A DNA stretch of 64,000 nucleotides from Magnolia sinica (Eukaryota > Streptophyta > Magnoliopsida > Magnoliales > Magnoliaceae), in assembly GCF_029962835.1 (NCBI RefSeq), contig NC_080574.1, forward strand, positions 38,259,501 through 38,323,500, read 5' to 3'. Under the pieces are notes generated by a model. The model searched no databases and was not told the origin of the DNA. It saw nothing but the letters and a program-made list of their open reading frames with translations. This document shows, in pieces, positions 1 to 11,935 of this stretch (its first letter is position 1; each line of letters begins with the position of its first letter). The translations under genes and the position numbers were made by a program.

Positions 1-273
1 CGTCTGGCTTACTTTTTAATCTCTGCCAAAAATTGGATAGATAACGCATCAGTTCCATGTTTAATAGACATTGATTGCTCTCCGGCAGCGTCGCCTCCAG
101 TGAAAAAGCACCACGCATGTGTGCAGAAACAAGAGCTACAATATAATAGGTAAAATGATAATTTAATAAAGGAACATTTACTTTTTAAATGAGTCCAAAC
201 CCGGATACGCTCACATTGTGCTTTTCCACTGACGCCTCAGGACGCATCCTCCGATGTGGATGAGACCATTGGT

Positions 274-667
274 TGTGGGGCCCACCGTGATGCATGTGAC
301 TGCATCCATGCAGTATATCCATATTGAAAACTCATTCTACGCCCCAATAAAAAAAAAATAAAAAAAAAAAATGAAGTAAAGGAAACAGTGGTAATTGACT
401 ATTAAAACTTCTCGAGGGCCACAAAAGCTTTTGATCAAGATGATAAGATGATGTTTGTGTGGACTCTTCATCCAGGGCTTTGTGACCTTATCAACAGGCT
501 GGATGGCAAATATAAACATTATAATAGGTTCTATAAATATTTTATTAGTTGGGATTTAATCACAACTGTTCCCGTGCTATGGTCCACTTAAAAATTTGGG
601 TCAGCTTCATTTTTGAGACCATGCCATAAGGAAACTGTGGATTTAAGGAACATACATCACTGTGAGC
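274..667. mobile_element. Palindromic (foldback) MITE, copy a
   Basis: The left end reads GTGGGGCCCACCGTGATG and the right end ACATACATCACTGTGAG, which is an inverted version of the left. The interior has the usual parts of this family: a caccttatcaacaggctgg-like centre and a latter half that mirrors the first. It is absent from duplication copy 2. The right end was later hit by the hAT-like element at 668. Confidence 0.6.
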
Positions 668-1173
668 TAGAGGTGTACATGAGTTGAACGGAGTCAAGCT
701 TGGCATAGCTCGACTCGGCTCAGCTTGGTCCTCTAGCCTAATTGGCTAACTTAGTTCGGTTCTGTCAATAGCTCAGGCCAATTCGAGCGAAGTTTGATCC
801 GAGTTCGTCTGTGCAACATTTTCATAAACACATGAATTGCACTTTCAAATTCTCACTATATGTAAAATAGTAGTAGCGGTTTTATAGGTATTTCATCAAG
901 CACCTTGTACGCAACATCAAAATCAAGAAAAAAGGTATTTGTTTTATCTACATACTTTCCTTGCCACCAACCGACACTTCGTTGAGTCATTTCACCAAAC
1001 ACTGGTGGGCAACATCAACACCAAAGTAATCGAGTCACCGAACTCGATCCGAGTTGAGTCGCACTCGGGTAAGCTCGAACTCAGTTCAAAATTTTTTCGA
1101 GCTTAAAAAATCAACTTAACTTGGCTCGAACTCAGTTTCAAACTGAGTGAGTTGAGCGAGCTATACAGCCCTA
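668..1173. mobile_element. hAT-like nonautonomous element (506 bp), older copy
   Basis: The start TAGAGGTGTACATGAG and the inverted end (TAGGGCTGTATAGCTCG on the minus strand) form imperfect terminal inverted repeats. The interior is rich in GAGTCGAG/CTCGAACTC motifs. Flanking 8-mers CTGTGAGC (660-667) and CCGTGATC (1,174-1,181) agree at 6 of 8 bases, consistent with an eroded 8-bp hAT target duplication. It is the same family as 7,112-7,670, where the duplication is perfect. No coding capacity. Confidence 0.65.
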
Positions 1174-1919
1174 CCGTGATCCCCACAGTCAGGGTTCCCA
1201 CCCACTCCAAAGCTGTGCCGGGGCACTCAATAAAGTATGTTCATCGCTCTGCCGGACTCAATCTGCGCTTATGATTGAGATAGGATGCGCTGCTAATGAT
1301 ATCTTCGAGGTTACTCAGGTAGATGGGATCTTGGATTATTCATGGCACAGAAATTCATTCATTATATCTAATCATTCCATCTGATAACATCAACTGTACA
1401 TGGAAAATGATTTGACGACAAGGAATATGATGTGAAAAGTACATCAATTGGATGGTTAGGATGGTCCACTCCATGTGATATGCAAACATAGGTGCATCTT
1501 TGTGGTATCTGTGTGGCCCACCCCTGCTGGTACCATCAAGACTTTGTGCCATGTTCACTTATGTTCCCTGATGAGCTGGTCATGAGATTGATTATGATGA
1601 CACTTTCTATAGAAGTGTTAGCGAAGCATCAAACTAATATTGCAATCTGTCATCCCTAATATAAAAAAGAATTAAAATCTACTTTCGCATCCCTTTCGGG
1701 CCATTAATAATTGAAGTATGCTTCTAAAATATTTTTAAATAATTACCCTATCTCTCTAAATACTTGCCTAACCTTGCAACCATCAACCATAAGTAAAAAA
1801 ATCGTGTGGCACTGATTTTGCATTTAGTTTGACCTTTGTATATTAGCATTCATAAAAGTAAAATGACTGCACTTAATCCCACTAACCTGATACTGGCTGG
1901 GTCATGACTCATGGCTTAT

Positions 1920-1954
1920 TGGTAGACTCAAAAAAAAAAAAAAAAAAAAAAAAC
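1920..1954. repeat. Poly-A tract
   Basis: A run of about 23 A inside segmental duplication copy 1. No equivalent run is evident in copy 2. It could be a slipped homopolymer or the tail of a lost retroposon; no target duplication was found. Confidence 0.5.
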
Positions 1955-2170
1955 CTACTACTAGTTTGCAATGTTAGATAGGCTCACATACCTTGTATAG
2001 CTAGTATACCTTCTATAATTCGTTTCCGTTTCCATGGGTAAAAGATTCTAATTTTATTATTTTTCTTATATAGATGACTGTAATCTCTATATATTCAATA
2101 CCTTTGGGTTGTCTCAAATACAGAAAGGCTTTCAGCTCCTCTTGGTTTTCATGCAATACCCCCATGATAT

Positions 2171-2573
2171 AGGTGGAACCCATCGTGATGTTTTTGAGAA
2201 ATCCACTTTGTACAACTATTTTGCCAGCCCATGTTAATAGTGAACTAAAAAATGATGCTGATCTAAAACAAGTAAGCCGCATGGTATGAAGCATTGGGGA
2301 GAGAAATGGCTACCTTTGAAGTCTTTTTGGGGTTCGCTACACTATTCTATACAAATCGGTCATAAGGTCTTTTCCACTTTGATGAACTGAAGCTAAAAGA
2401 ATAGTTGTCTGATTCAAAACTTCTCTAGGCACATTACAACCCTATGAGTGTTTTAACAGTGGAGGTTTAATACCCACTATTTTTTGTCGTATATATGTCC
2501 CACTTAAGTTATGGAAAGCTCTAATGAAACTGGTGGATGGGGTGCATTTTGAAAAAAACATCCCAGTGGGCCT
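2171..2573. mobile_element. Foldback MITE, copy b
   Basis: The start AGGTGGAACCCATCGTGATG mirrors the end ACATCCCAGTGGGCCT. It is orthologous to 14,877-15,296 inside the second copy of the segmental duplication, so it was already in place when the block duplicated. Beyond the right end (2,574-2,695) lies one more half-MITE unit, matching the start of the tandem array in copy 2. Confidence 0.6.
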
Positions 2574-2699
2574 TAAAATTTTGAACAGCAGTTGTTCAAT
2601 CTCCACTATTTTGTTTCATGTGCCCACTTGAGTTTTGGATTTATCTTATTTTTGGGCTCATGCCCAAAAATGATCCGATCAAAATAATAGGTGAGGCTG

Positions 2700-4048
2700 A
2701 TTGATGAGATTTTCATCGGATTGCCCAATGACATGTCTTTTTATCTTAATGCAAAAATAAAATTACAATATCAAGATCTATTGAGTACGATCATGTACAA
2801 TTTATAGAATTAAAGAATTAACTTGAGAAAGTTAGACCATACCTGAAATCCAACAATGTACGTTAATCTAATGTCGATGATAACTCTCCAACGTAGGAGG
2901 TCTTTTCCCGATCTATCCCATAACCAGAGAGATGTAGATAACCTAAGGAATTCCACAACCATCCACAAGGATGGACCACATAGAGATAGAGAAGATTTGG
3001 AAGAATGATAGAAATCTCCTTCCTTTGCTCTCTTTACACTCTATTTCTCTCATTTTTATTTTTTATTTTTTATTATTTTTTTGATTCACACACCTAACGA
3101 GAAAGGGCATTTAGGATTTCTTGTATTAACTCCTCTAGGATATGGGCAAATAAATAAAGACAAAGTTAGGGTTTCAAGGAAATACTAATATAGTACTCTG
3201 CCATTTTACGTACAACCTTGTAATCTGCTGTGAGAGAGCGTCAATCTACCCCATCTATGCATATAATCATGATTTAATACCTCTATTGTTATGACCATCT
3301 TCCAATGATCATATCTCATGCTAATCAGAAGTGGATAATCAGATCTGGACTATTAAGTGTGATCAAAGCATATTTAATGGTTAAAACAAAACTTCAATAG
3401 TTTTTTAAAAAAGTTGATTAAATTAATCTATTAGATTGCTAGGCTCAACGTAAAAATCACTTGGGGAGTCCCTGATCTATCTACATCAAAGCTATAAATA
3501 TGTTCTTAGGAAAACTAGTGGATCCTTTATTTGACCGTCTAATAGTCAACGACTCCTTATGAAAGTAACCAGCTACATTCACTTTATTAGCTACTGCATG
3601 CACCTTATAGGAAGGGTTAAAACGATCAATTAAGATCGTGATCCTTACATATCTTCAAGTATAAGGATTAACCATCTTTCATGCATTATCAAGTCCTGAT
3701 CTCACGATTATAGTCTAGGCTAATGGGTCTCTAGACTATTAACTTGATCTTGATCTACCAATGTGAGTGACCAAAGGTTCGAACCTGAATTCTTTATTCA
3801 CGACACACACTCATATTTAAGGTAAGGGCAAGCATAAACTGACACTAAGTTAATGTTCAATGGTGGAGACTGTCCATTCTAACCCAAGTCAGTCCCCTTA
3901 AACAAGATGATCGTACATCTCATGAATTGATATCCATAGGTGTATCTCATGCATCTATGACAGTTATAGTTTAATAGGGCACTGAGATCTATGAATTGCA
4001 ACTCTCCTAAGTCAATGATCATTATGTTAATCGCAAGTTCCCAATGAC
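2700..4048. other. Unassigned A/T-rich DNA
   Basis: About 1.35 kb with no open frame above 64 codons and no recognisable protein. Transcription-like text (a T-rich stretch around 3,040-3,090, a TATAAATAT at about 3,492) and the absence of host coding suggest an old retrotransposon LTR or untranslated region, but no ends or target duplication were found. Confidence 0.3.
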
Positions 4049-4050
4049 TA

Positions 4051-4393
4051 CTGTTGAGGGTCAAATATTGCATATTAGACCTCAGTTATTGTTTAGTTTT
4101 ACGTACATGATAATGTTTAACGTTCTATTTTAATCATGTTTGTGTTGCGAATTTAAGAGCTTGGACTGAAAAGGGGGCTAAAGGCATGAATTTAATGCTA
4201 AAAAATCACCAAGGCAAGGGACGGATCGTAAGAGACCAAGATCGAAGAATTTACACGTCAAAAATCCGAGAAAATCAAGTGATTAGAGTAAAAGGGGCCT
4301 AAAAGTCATCCTGAATGTAAGATCACAGGGTTCCCACTATCTTTTTGGCTCGAAACTTTATATCTGGCCTGAGGACCCTAAATTAACTTTTAA
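4051..4393 (+). mobile_element. Truncated LTR of the element G family
   Basis: The sequence starting TGTTGAGGGTCAAATATTGC closely follows the start of the gypsy LTR at 57,372 (TGTTAAGGGTCAAATATTGC). It tracks that LTR for about 340 bp, through shared phrases such as CACCAAGGCAAG and AGATCACAGGGTTCCCAC, then stops abruptly near 4,393. Only the 5' part of the LTR is present. It is an old relic showing that this Ty3/gypsy family has inserted more than once here. Confidence 0.75.
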
Positions 4394-5645
4394 AATACGC
4401 AAGATAAGTTTACAAGAATCAAGTAACTATCGGTCTTTAACCTAACCATTTAAGCATAAATTTTTATACATTTCACTAATACAACATTTTGGCTACACTT
4501 GGTTATGCGGTTTGGTGCCTTTTTAGCCATGCACCTTTATATGGATGTTCATGAGTGCTCTAGAGAAACGGTCTATATATTCTTATAAAAAGCGGCCCCA
4601 CTTCTACACTCATATAGGTAAATTTCATCAAGTATATACAACAATTATATACACCACCACATTTGGCTATGGATTCATTAAGAGTTCAAAAACTCTTCCT
4701 TTCACATGTTATTGCTTGCACTGCCTACACCATAGGAAGGGGCAAGTTCTCTATAATGCTTCTCAGTCTTCTAGTGTCTTGTTGTTTACCCATTGAACCT
4801 ATCGCATGTGATCTTCACTTATATAATTTGGTTCGCCGACACTAGTAGCTCATTCGATTAGGCTCAGCCCCATTCCCTTTGATGTTTCCGTGAATAACCA
4901 TTTAGATAGTCCTTTGGTTAGAGGATCTATTAGATTCTTTTATGATCGTACGAAATCAACAGTTATTACTTTATCATTCAACAGGTGTCTTACAATATTG
5001 TATCAAAGTCTAATATGTTTACTTTTACCATTATATATTTTACTCTTGGCCTTTATAATAACTGTTTGACAATTGGAGTGAATCGTTATAACAGACACAT
5101 GTTTTAGCCATGGAGTTATATCTGTAAACAAATTTCTAATTCGTTTAGCTTTTAAACCTGCCTTTTCTAAGGCGACAAACTCGGATTCCATAGTCGAGCA
5201 AGCAATGCAAGTCTCTTTAGTAGACTTCCAAGATACTGGACCTCAACCAATGGTGAAAACATATCCACTTGTGAATTTTGTTTCATCTGAATTAGTGATA
5301 CAATTGACATCACTATATCCTTCTAACATAGGAGGATAATATGTATAACGAATACCATATGCAACTGTACCGTAAAGTATCTCAATATTTTATTCATTAC
5401 ATTTCAATGATCATATCTAGGATTATGTGTATATTTACTTAGCTTACCTATGGAAAATGCAATATCAGGTCTAATGCATTTCATCAGATACATTAGGCTA
5501 CCAATTACGTAAGAATATTCAAAATAAGATATATTACTTCATGTATTCTTCTTAAGATGCACAGTATGATCATAAAGTGTACTAATAGGTACGTAGTTAA
5601 AGTGATCAAATAATTTTAATATTTTCTTAACGTAATGAGATTAAG
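4394..5645 (-). pseudogene. Antisense Ty1/copia relic: RNase H and 3' region
   Basis: On the minus strand, 5,003-5,191 encodes a stretch with MESEFVALEKAG and IYNGKSKHIRL, which are hallmarks of the copia RNase H domain and its C-terminal tail. Upstream on the minus strand (to about 5,645) are degraded reverse-transcriptase end and RNase H remains with many stops. The 3' noncoding part (4,545-4,850) shares scattered phrases with the 3' noncoding part of element B (54,890-55,260), so it is probably a relative of B. No LTR or target duplication was seen. Confidence 0.65.
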
Positions 5646-6660
5646 ACAGAGTAATGCTATCATCTTTTTTGATTTTCTATTTCCATTTTTTAAAATTATG
5701 TCCAACGAATGGTTTGATTTTTGACAGTTTAGTTGTAAGGTTAACTGTGACAGTGGCCATGGAAAACAATAGATTCTGATTGTAACTCGGTTTTCAACCA
5801 ATTACATAAATAGTCAAACACTAATTACAGAAATTAGGAAAAGTGGAAGAAAATTTTTATGTTTCCAAATATCGAATAAGATATCTATTGTTTCCAACAA
5901 TTGAATATTTGATTTCAAGATTGTTGGAAATAATGTGCTGAAAAAAGTACATAATATTTGAAAAAATAAAAAATTAAATAATAAAATAAAGTAAGAAAAA
6001 AAAATCGAGGTGTGACTACGTCACTTGGCTTAAAACTAAATCTGCCCTCTTTAGACTGCATCCCAAGTGCAACAAGAATCTTAGACAGTTCGCCTACAGG
6101 ATACAATGACTATTACGCGATCAAAACGGTGCACTCGCTGTTCACGGGCTCGAACGAGCATGCAAAGCGTAACCGAAGTGAGTTGACTCAGAAGCGAATT
6201 TAGTTGGTAAAACAAAATTGAACAATATACAAATTTTAAAGAACTAGAGAAAAACTCTAGTTTTTAATGAATGAATTCGAAAAAGGAGCAGGTTTATCTA
6301 TAAACCATGATTAAGTGCTTAAAACACCATTTCAAATGGGTTAGGTCTGTTGGGTTTGAACCCAATTGGTGCAACCACCTAAACATTCATAGTTTCAAAT
6401 TCATGCAAAACTGATAGGTGTGAGTATACTTGTATAATATGGAACAAAACTGTTAGTGTGAGTATACTCTTAGTCCTCAAATAGACCCAGGTCTGACTTG
6501 GTCCGGCCTAATGCGACGCACACACGCGTGTGGTCAATGGCATAAGTTCGAGCTAATGACATAATGCACTTGCCATTGGATCAAATTCGCATGCCCCTTG
6601 ATAAGGGGCTCAACCCTAGTGCAAAACTCATCTCTTATATATTTGATTTTTTTTTTTTAA
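5646..6660. other. Probable retrotransposon LTR remnant
   Basis: Noncoding A/T-rich DNA next to the antisense copia relic. A TTGTTGGAAATAATGTGCTG phrase at about 5,921 resembles the start of copia LTRs, and the following text has no long reading frame. Two short phrases (GTGAGTATACT at about 6,421 and 6,459) are locally duplicated. No inverted or direct terminal pair was found, so the assignment is an inference. Confidence 0.3.
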
Positions 6661-7103
6661 TTTTTTTTTTGTTTTGTCCTTTTTAAGGTGAAACTAAAAA
6701 TACACTACAAACAAAACACTTTTTGAAATAACATTTTTTTTAAAAAAAATTGAAACAATTTATTTTAAAATCTTTTTAAAATACAACAAATAATGCATAT
6801 TGAAAATAAAAGCGACACCTAACGAGTGGATGTCATACACACAACAGGTTGGGAAGCTCGGGTGTTTTACCCGCTGCATGCAAGAGGTGCGGCAGAGGAT
6901 TCTGGTCAGGACTCATTCACTGATGACAATGCGATTAACGTCCCAAATCCCTCGCACATGTCTTATGTCGATTCATGTGGTGGGGAGTGCGGATCAACTG
7001 TGTTCAAGGCACAGGAAATTCCATTGCCGTGGCTTCTCGTTGGTACACGTGGCTTCTCATTGGTCTAGCTAGTGGATATCATACACATGGCACGAGAAGT
7101 TCT
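6661..7103. other. Unassigned sequence with overlapping short frames
   Basis: T- and A-runs are followed by 6,800-7,072, which is open in two overlapping frames (90 and 80 codons). Neither resembles a protein family I know. There is no start context, signal or neighbour to support coding. I see nothing else here. Confidence 0.3.
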
Positions 7104-7111
7104 CTTCCACT

Positions 7112-7391
7112 TAGGGTTGTACATCGAGCTGAGTCGAGTTGAGGTGGGCCAAGCTTGGCTTGACTTGTCCATGCTATACTCGAGTTGGAGCTCGAGCTCG
7201 AGCTCGCCCTCGAGCTCAACATTGAAGCTTGGCTTGTTTGCCAAAGCTTTCGAGTCGAGCTAGTGGTTCGAGTTGAGTCGAGTTTACCTCGGTAGGGTAA
7301 GGGAAAGAAAAAGAGGGAATGGGGACGGGTAGGGTCAAGTACGGTTTTTTAGTAAAAACTTTTAAGTTTTAACTTCTTTTTTAAAACTTAA

Positions 7392-7437
<46 letters not shown>

Positions 7438-7670
7438 TAATATTAATATAATATATATAATATATATTATTAAAATATATTACTCGAGCCGAGTCGAGCT
7501 CGAGCTTTGAGTTGAGTCGAGTTGAAATACACCATGGTTGAACTTGGCTTGAACTCAACTCGAGCTTTAGTAAACAAGCTCGACTTGCCTTGAGTCGGCC
7601 TTTCAAGTTGAGTCAATCCGAGCTGAGTCGAGCGAGCTTTTCGAGCTAGCTTAACTCGTGTACAGCCCTA
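7112..7670. mobile_element. hAT-like MITE with perfect 8-bp target duplication
   Basis: The terminal inverted repeats are TAGGGTTGTACATCGAG at the left and TAGGGCTGTACACGAG read on the minus strand at the right. The element is bounded by CTTCCACT at 7,104-7,111 and again at 7,671-7,678, a perfect 8-bp direct repeat of the size made by hAT transposases. The 559-bp interior is built from GAGCTCGAG-type palindromic units around an A/T core with a (TA)n run (about 7,405-7,431). It has no coding capacity, so it needs a transposase in trans. Confidence 0.85.
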
Positions 7671-7722
7671 CTTCCACTAGATTGCGTGCTACATAACACA
7701 AATTTTAAAGTATAAAACTTTT

Positions 7723-8190
7723 ATGGCCCACCATGTATTTTTATTAGATCCACACCATCAATTAATTTTTCCAGATAATTCTAAAGAATGAGCTAAAAAA
7801 TAAGATACATCCAAAGTTCAAGTGGACCTCACTAAGGACGTAGTGAGAATTAAACAAACTACTATTGAAACTTTCCTAGGGCCAAAACGATGAGGCTTAT
7901 TTGCCATCTAACCTGTTTATAAGGTCACAAATATCTGGATTAAGGTAAAACACAAATATCAACTTGATCATGGATTTCTGTAGCCTTAAGAAATCTAAGG
8001 AATACATCATGGTGGGGTCATGTAAATTTCTAACAAATGGTTGGACCGTGTGAATCATCATGGTGAGGCCATGTAAATTTCTTGGATGTGGCCCACTTAA
8101 GCTTTGGATCTGCCTTGTTTTGGTGCTCATATCATTATAACAAATGGTTGGACAGTTTGAATCTAAGGAATACATCATGGTGGGGCCATG
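7723..8190. mobile_element. Foldback MITE, copy c, rearranged
   Basis: Starts TGGCCCACCATGTATTTTT and ends ACATCATGGTGGGGCCA. The right-hand portion is internally duplicated: a TACATCATGGTGGGG(T/C)CATGTAAATTTC-type phrase occurs at about 8,004, 8,060 (shorter) and 8,170, giving a ladder of partial right ends. Confidence 0.6.
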
Positions 8191-8276
8191 TAAATTTCAC
8201 TAGTAAAGAAATTTGTGTGTTTGCTGTTTGGTGCAGCGCGAGAGAAGAAGATGGAAGTGTCAACATGTGAAACTTT

Positions 8277-8661
8277 GTAGGCCCATGATGATATATGTAT
8301 TAGATCCACACCATCCATCCATTTTTTCCTATTATTTTTTGGATGAGACCAAAAATGTGATAGATCCAAGGCTCAAGTGAGCCACTATAGGAAAAAGTGA
8401 GAATTGGATGCATAGCAGTGAAAACTTCTTTTGAGCCATAGAAGGCTCTGATCAAGCTGACATTTGTGTTCTCCCTTTGTCCAATGGCAAGTAAACCTCA
8501 CTGTGGGCCCTAGGAAGGTTTCAACAGTAGTCATTCAATCCCGCTACTTTATGTGGTGTGGTCCACTTAAGCTTTGGATGTGCCTTATACTTGGGATCAT
8601 GCTTTAAAAATATGAAAATTTGATGGATGGTATGGATCTAACATATATATCACGGTGGCTT
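8277..8661. mobile_element. Foldback MITE, copy c2
   Basis: The left end GTAGGCCCATGATGATATATG and the right end ATATATATCACGGTGGCTTA are inverted relative to one another. ATCCACACCATCCATCC near the left is mirrored by GATGGATGGTATGGAT near the right. Noncoding. Confidence 0.6.
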
Positions 8662-8887
8662 AGAGATGTTCCACACATTAAAAGTAAAGTTATACGCAAT
8701 CTACACGAGAAAATGGGCATGTCATGTGGATCAATGAGAAGTGACGGCACTGAATTTTCCTGTGCCTTGGACACAGAAGGTCCGCACTTAGAATCCGTAC
8801 CATGTAAACGGTAGTCCCCACCGTGCAGATAACATACCACAAAATCCAATCCACCCACTTATCAGGTGTGCTACAATTGAATTTTTA

Positions 8888-8992
8888 GTCTTGACAACTT
8901 TAAAAAAAAAAATATATATTTCTAAGTAGCTGGCTCAAACTTGAGTCCCTCAATGTTGAAACGTGGCCCACCTACCATTAAGCTACAGCCTT
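8888..8992 (-). mobile_element. SINE-like tRNA-derived sequence
   Basis: On the minus strand, TAGCTTAATGGTAGG (near 8,971-8,985) resembles an RNA polymerase III A box. About 30 bp downstream, AGTTTGAGCCAG (about 8,931-8,942) resembles a B box. A T-rich minus-strand run follows (A-rich at 8,900-8,912 on plus), as at the 3' end of some plant SINEs. No target duplication was identified. Confidence 0.35.
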
Positions 8993-9559
8993 GAACCCAT
9001 GATTTCATGGAGAAGTAGATCGCTTGGTGACTGAAGGTGGTGGGATTTGATTGGACCATTTGGCGTGCCGTACATATGATCTAACTAAGTAGGTAACCGA
9101 CTAAACAAGGTATGGCTCCTCTCTGATAGTGACAAATGACCTAACTAATTCTCATTGCGTCCGATCGATCGTTGGGGACGTCCTGACTGATTGGCACACC
9201 GCAAAATCCGCATTGGATTTCATGTGGACTGTTTGTAAGACGTCAACTAAGGGACCATTAGAAAACATCAACAGTGGGGTCCACTCTCTGGACGGTCCAA
9301 TTAAGTTGGAAATGATAGGGCGTGCAGTTTTCATCTTGATGGATATCATGCATCAGTTTTGGAATATGCTAAAATGGAAGTTCCTCTCAAGGGCTCTCGG
9401 GGAGCTCTGGATGGAGCCGGGAGAAATAGAAATATAGAAAAAACGTCATTAGCGGGTAACGTGAGTACCAATCTAGCCTGTCCATATTATTGGGCGGTAA
9501 CACGGGTGCCATATGTATAGAAAATGACACTAATTACATCCTCATAGTTTAACAAACTC

Positions 9560-9592
<33 letters not shown>

Positions 9593-9980
9593 AACTCGAC
9601 TTGACTCCGACTCAACCCTATTCGACTAGACTTCAAGGCTTGAGGAAAACTTGATCTGGTCACAACCTTACCAAATTCGAGACAAACACCACTCAACCTA
9701 AAAAATAATTGGCACAATTCAACGAAAACTTTAAAGAACTTGACAAAAATCAATTAAAATCAACTCCGCTTGGTGAAAGTCATTTTATTTATATATCATT
9801 TGTATATAATATCTCTAGGTATGCTGTTTCCACGCGATTGACCTTTACAAAGCCTTACTTTTTTGGCCCTCTGACAAAAAAAATTTAAGGTGATAAAAAT
9901 GCCCTTGTGTTTTGAGCTTGACGGGCATGATGCAGGAAGATTAGGATTGCATATTGCGGAAGCATACTGGGAAAACTCTG
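8993..9980. other. Unassigned DNA with a 102-codon frame and a poly-A tract
   Basis: A 102-codon plus-strand frame (9,129-9,437) has no recognisable motif and overlaps an antisense frame of 65 codons, so coding is unlikely. A run of about 30 A sits at 9,560-9,590, followed by CAACTCGACTTGACTCCGAC, which resembles the interior of the hAT-like MITE family. Otherwise nothing recognised. Confidence 0.3.
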
Positions 9981-10423
9981 TGAGGTCTACTAACGGTGTT
10001 TGTTAGAAATTCACATCTATTCACATGTTTTACCAATTCATTTTATGATATGAGCCAAAAAATGAGGTAGATCCAAAGCTCAAGTGGGCCATACAACAGA
10101 AAATAGTGGAGGTTGTACTCTCATGGTTGAAACAGTCGTAGGAGGTTGCAAAAGCTTTGGATCAGGCTAATATTTTTGTTCTTTCAGTTCATCCCAGTGG
10201 TAATGACCTTATAAACAGTTGGGTCACCTTATGAAGGGTTTGGATTGCATATAAGCATCATGGTGGAGCCCAGAAAGGTTTGAATGGTGGGCAACCCATT
10301 TCCACTATTTTCAGTCATGTAGCCCACTTGAGTCTCAGATCTGCCTGGTTTTCTGTCTCATGTCTTAACATGATTTGCCAAAACGGATGGAGTGGATTTT
10401 TCTAAAACATCATGGTGGGCCTC
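9980..10423. mobile_element. Foldback MITE, copy d
   Basis: The left end TGTGAGGTCTACTAACGGTG and right end AACATCATGGTGGGCCTCAC mirror each other. Internal family phrases are present: AAGCTCAAGTGGGCCA in the left half and GCCCACTTGAGTCTCAGATC in the right half. That places the two long arms in inverted orientation around an ACCTTATAAACAGTTGGG centre. Confidence 0.65.
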
Positions 10424-10550
10424 ACATGTCATGGGCTCAATTACCTCATTCAAACATCACCTTAGCTAACTATAATCCTTAGTTGCTCTAGAGAGAGTTT
10501 GGAATGGATTAGGTGCGGCCAGTCTCACCCAACACGGTGCGGCCCTAAAC

Positions 10551-10967
10551 ATGGGCCTACCTTGATGTACCAATTTTATATCCACACCGTCCATCCATAT
10601 TTTCAAATTATTTTGTGGCATACGCCAAAAAATGAAGTACATCCAAATCTAAGATGGACCAAAACATAGGAAATAGTGATTTTTACCATTAAAAACTTCT
10701 TGTGGGACAAAAAATTTAGATCAAGATAATATTTTTTTCCCTTCAGCTAGATATTTGTCACCTTATCAACAGGTTGGATTACTAATTAAACATTAACGTA
10801 GGCCCTAGGGAGTTTTAATGGTGGATGTTCAATCACCATTGTTTTATTTGGTGTGGTCTAACAAGGATTTGAATCTGCTTATGATTTTTTGGATCATGCT
10901 CTAAAATGAGCTGGCTAAAAGGATGGACGGTGTGGAAATATAATTCATGCATCGAGGTGGGCCCTAT
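10551..10967. mobile_element. Foldback MITE, copy e
   Basis: The arms ATGGGCCTACCTTGATGTA and, inverted, TAGGGCCCACCTCGATGCA enclose about 417 bp. ATATCCACACCGTCCATCC on the left matches GGATGGACGGTGTGGAAAT on the right in inverted orientation. A clear palindromic member of the family, noncoding. Confidence 0.7.
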
Positions 10968-11081
10968 GGTCATGGTTGCACCCACGTCCTTGGTTCCAGG
11001 GTTGCAGCCAAGTCGCACTTGTGTGAGATGTGAATTTACTACTAAAGCCTTTCCAGGGAAGTTCTTGCACTGGGAAGCTAG

Positions 11082-11219
11082 GTGGGGCCACTGTGATATT
11101 TATGAGAAATCCACCTCATCCAACCATTTTGCAAGATTATTTTATGACATGTATAGAAAAATGAGGTGGATCTAAAACTCATGTGAGCCACACGAGAGGA
11201 AAAACTGGAGAAAAAATGC
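11082..11219. mobile_element. Foldback MITE, copy f, left part
   Basis: Starts GGTGGGGCCACTGTGATA and proceeds through GAGGTGGATCTAAAACTCATGTGAGCC as in other copies. It is cut at about 11,219. The continuation (TCAATGCCAACTGTTGAAACC) appears at 12,792, so the DNA between is an insertion. Confidence 0.6.
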
Positions 11220-11901
11220 ATATTAGTGCATTTATTTGTGCACCTATTTTTCAATCACATGTATGAGTCTGTGTCAGTGAGTCGATTGAAAACTTGGAAG
11301 CTGAAGACTGAAGACATAAGAGGATATGAAGCATCAAGGAGTGAAAGATAAGTAAATCATGAGGTGCCTTGATTACTCTAATCTTAGACTTAAAACAACC
11401 TAACCTTTTGATGATCAATTCCTTAATAGGTAAATCTTTATTTAATCATCCCCTGGCCTTAGGAGCTCATTTGAAACATCGTAAACTGGCTAAAAGAGGT
11501 TTAGAGTTGTTGTAAAACAAACAGCCAAAAACAGTAAACTCTCAATAAAAGCTCGATCAATCGAAGATGGACAAAATTGTCCAGCGAGTTCTCTGGCCTA
11601 TTTTGACCAATTTTGATAGATCGAAGGCCCTCAATCAATAGATCAAACTAGTTATTTTCTGTATGTTTTATAGTAATTGGAGATCATTTATAAAAAAAAA
11701 TTATAAAAGGGCATTCACGCTTTAGGCATTTTGATGGATTTTTTGTGTCATTAAAGCTTAGGTGAGTTCCCACTCCTAAGCTTATAAACCTATGAGATTC
11801 AAGTTATCTTCCTTAAGATTACCACTCTAATGAAGATTCCAACCTTAATTTTGAAGATGCATTTGTTCTCCACAATTTTCTAAATATTAGATCATACTAA
11901 G

Positions 11902-11935
<34 letters not shown>

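Larger units (their letters stand above)
98..2695. repeat. Segmental duplication, copy 1
   Basis: This block matches 13,545-15,425 in the same orientation. The match begins at CAGTGAAAAAGCA (98) against CAATGAAAAAGCA (13,545). It resumes after an insertion at about 1,270 against 13,633 (both read GGTTACTCAGGT and TTGGATTATTCATGGCAC) and continues through a related MITE (2,171 against 14,877). Copy 1 carries an extra foldback MITE and a hAT-like MITE (274-1,173) that copy 2 lacks, so those arrived after the duplication. No host gene is visible in it. Edges were placed by eye and are uncertain by tens of bases. Confidence 0.7.

Noticed and set aside
1355..1558. Conserved small protein (pair of antisense frames here and at 13,727-13,927)
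   Set aside because: The frames align because the DNA is duplicated. Differences are spread over all codon positions and there is no coding context.
9129..9437. 102-codon frame as a gene
   Set aside because: No recognisable motif, overlapping antisense frame, no promoter or intron signals.
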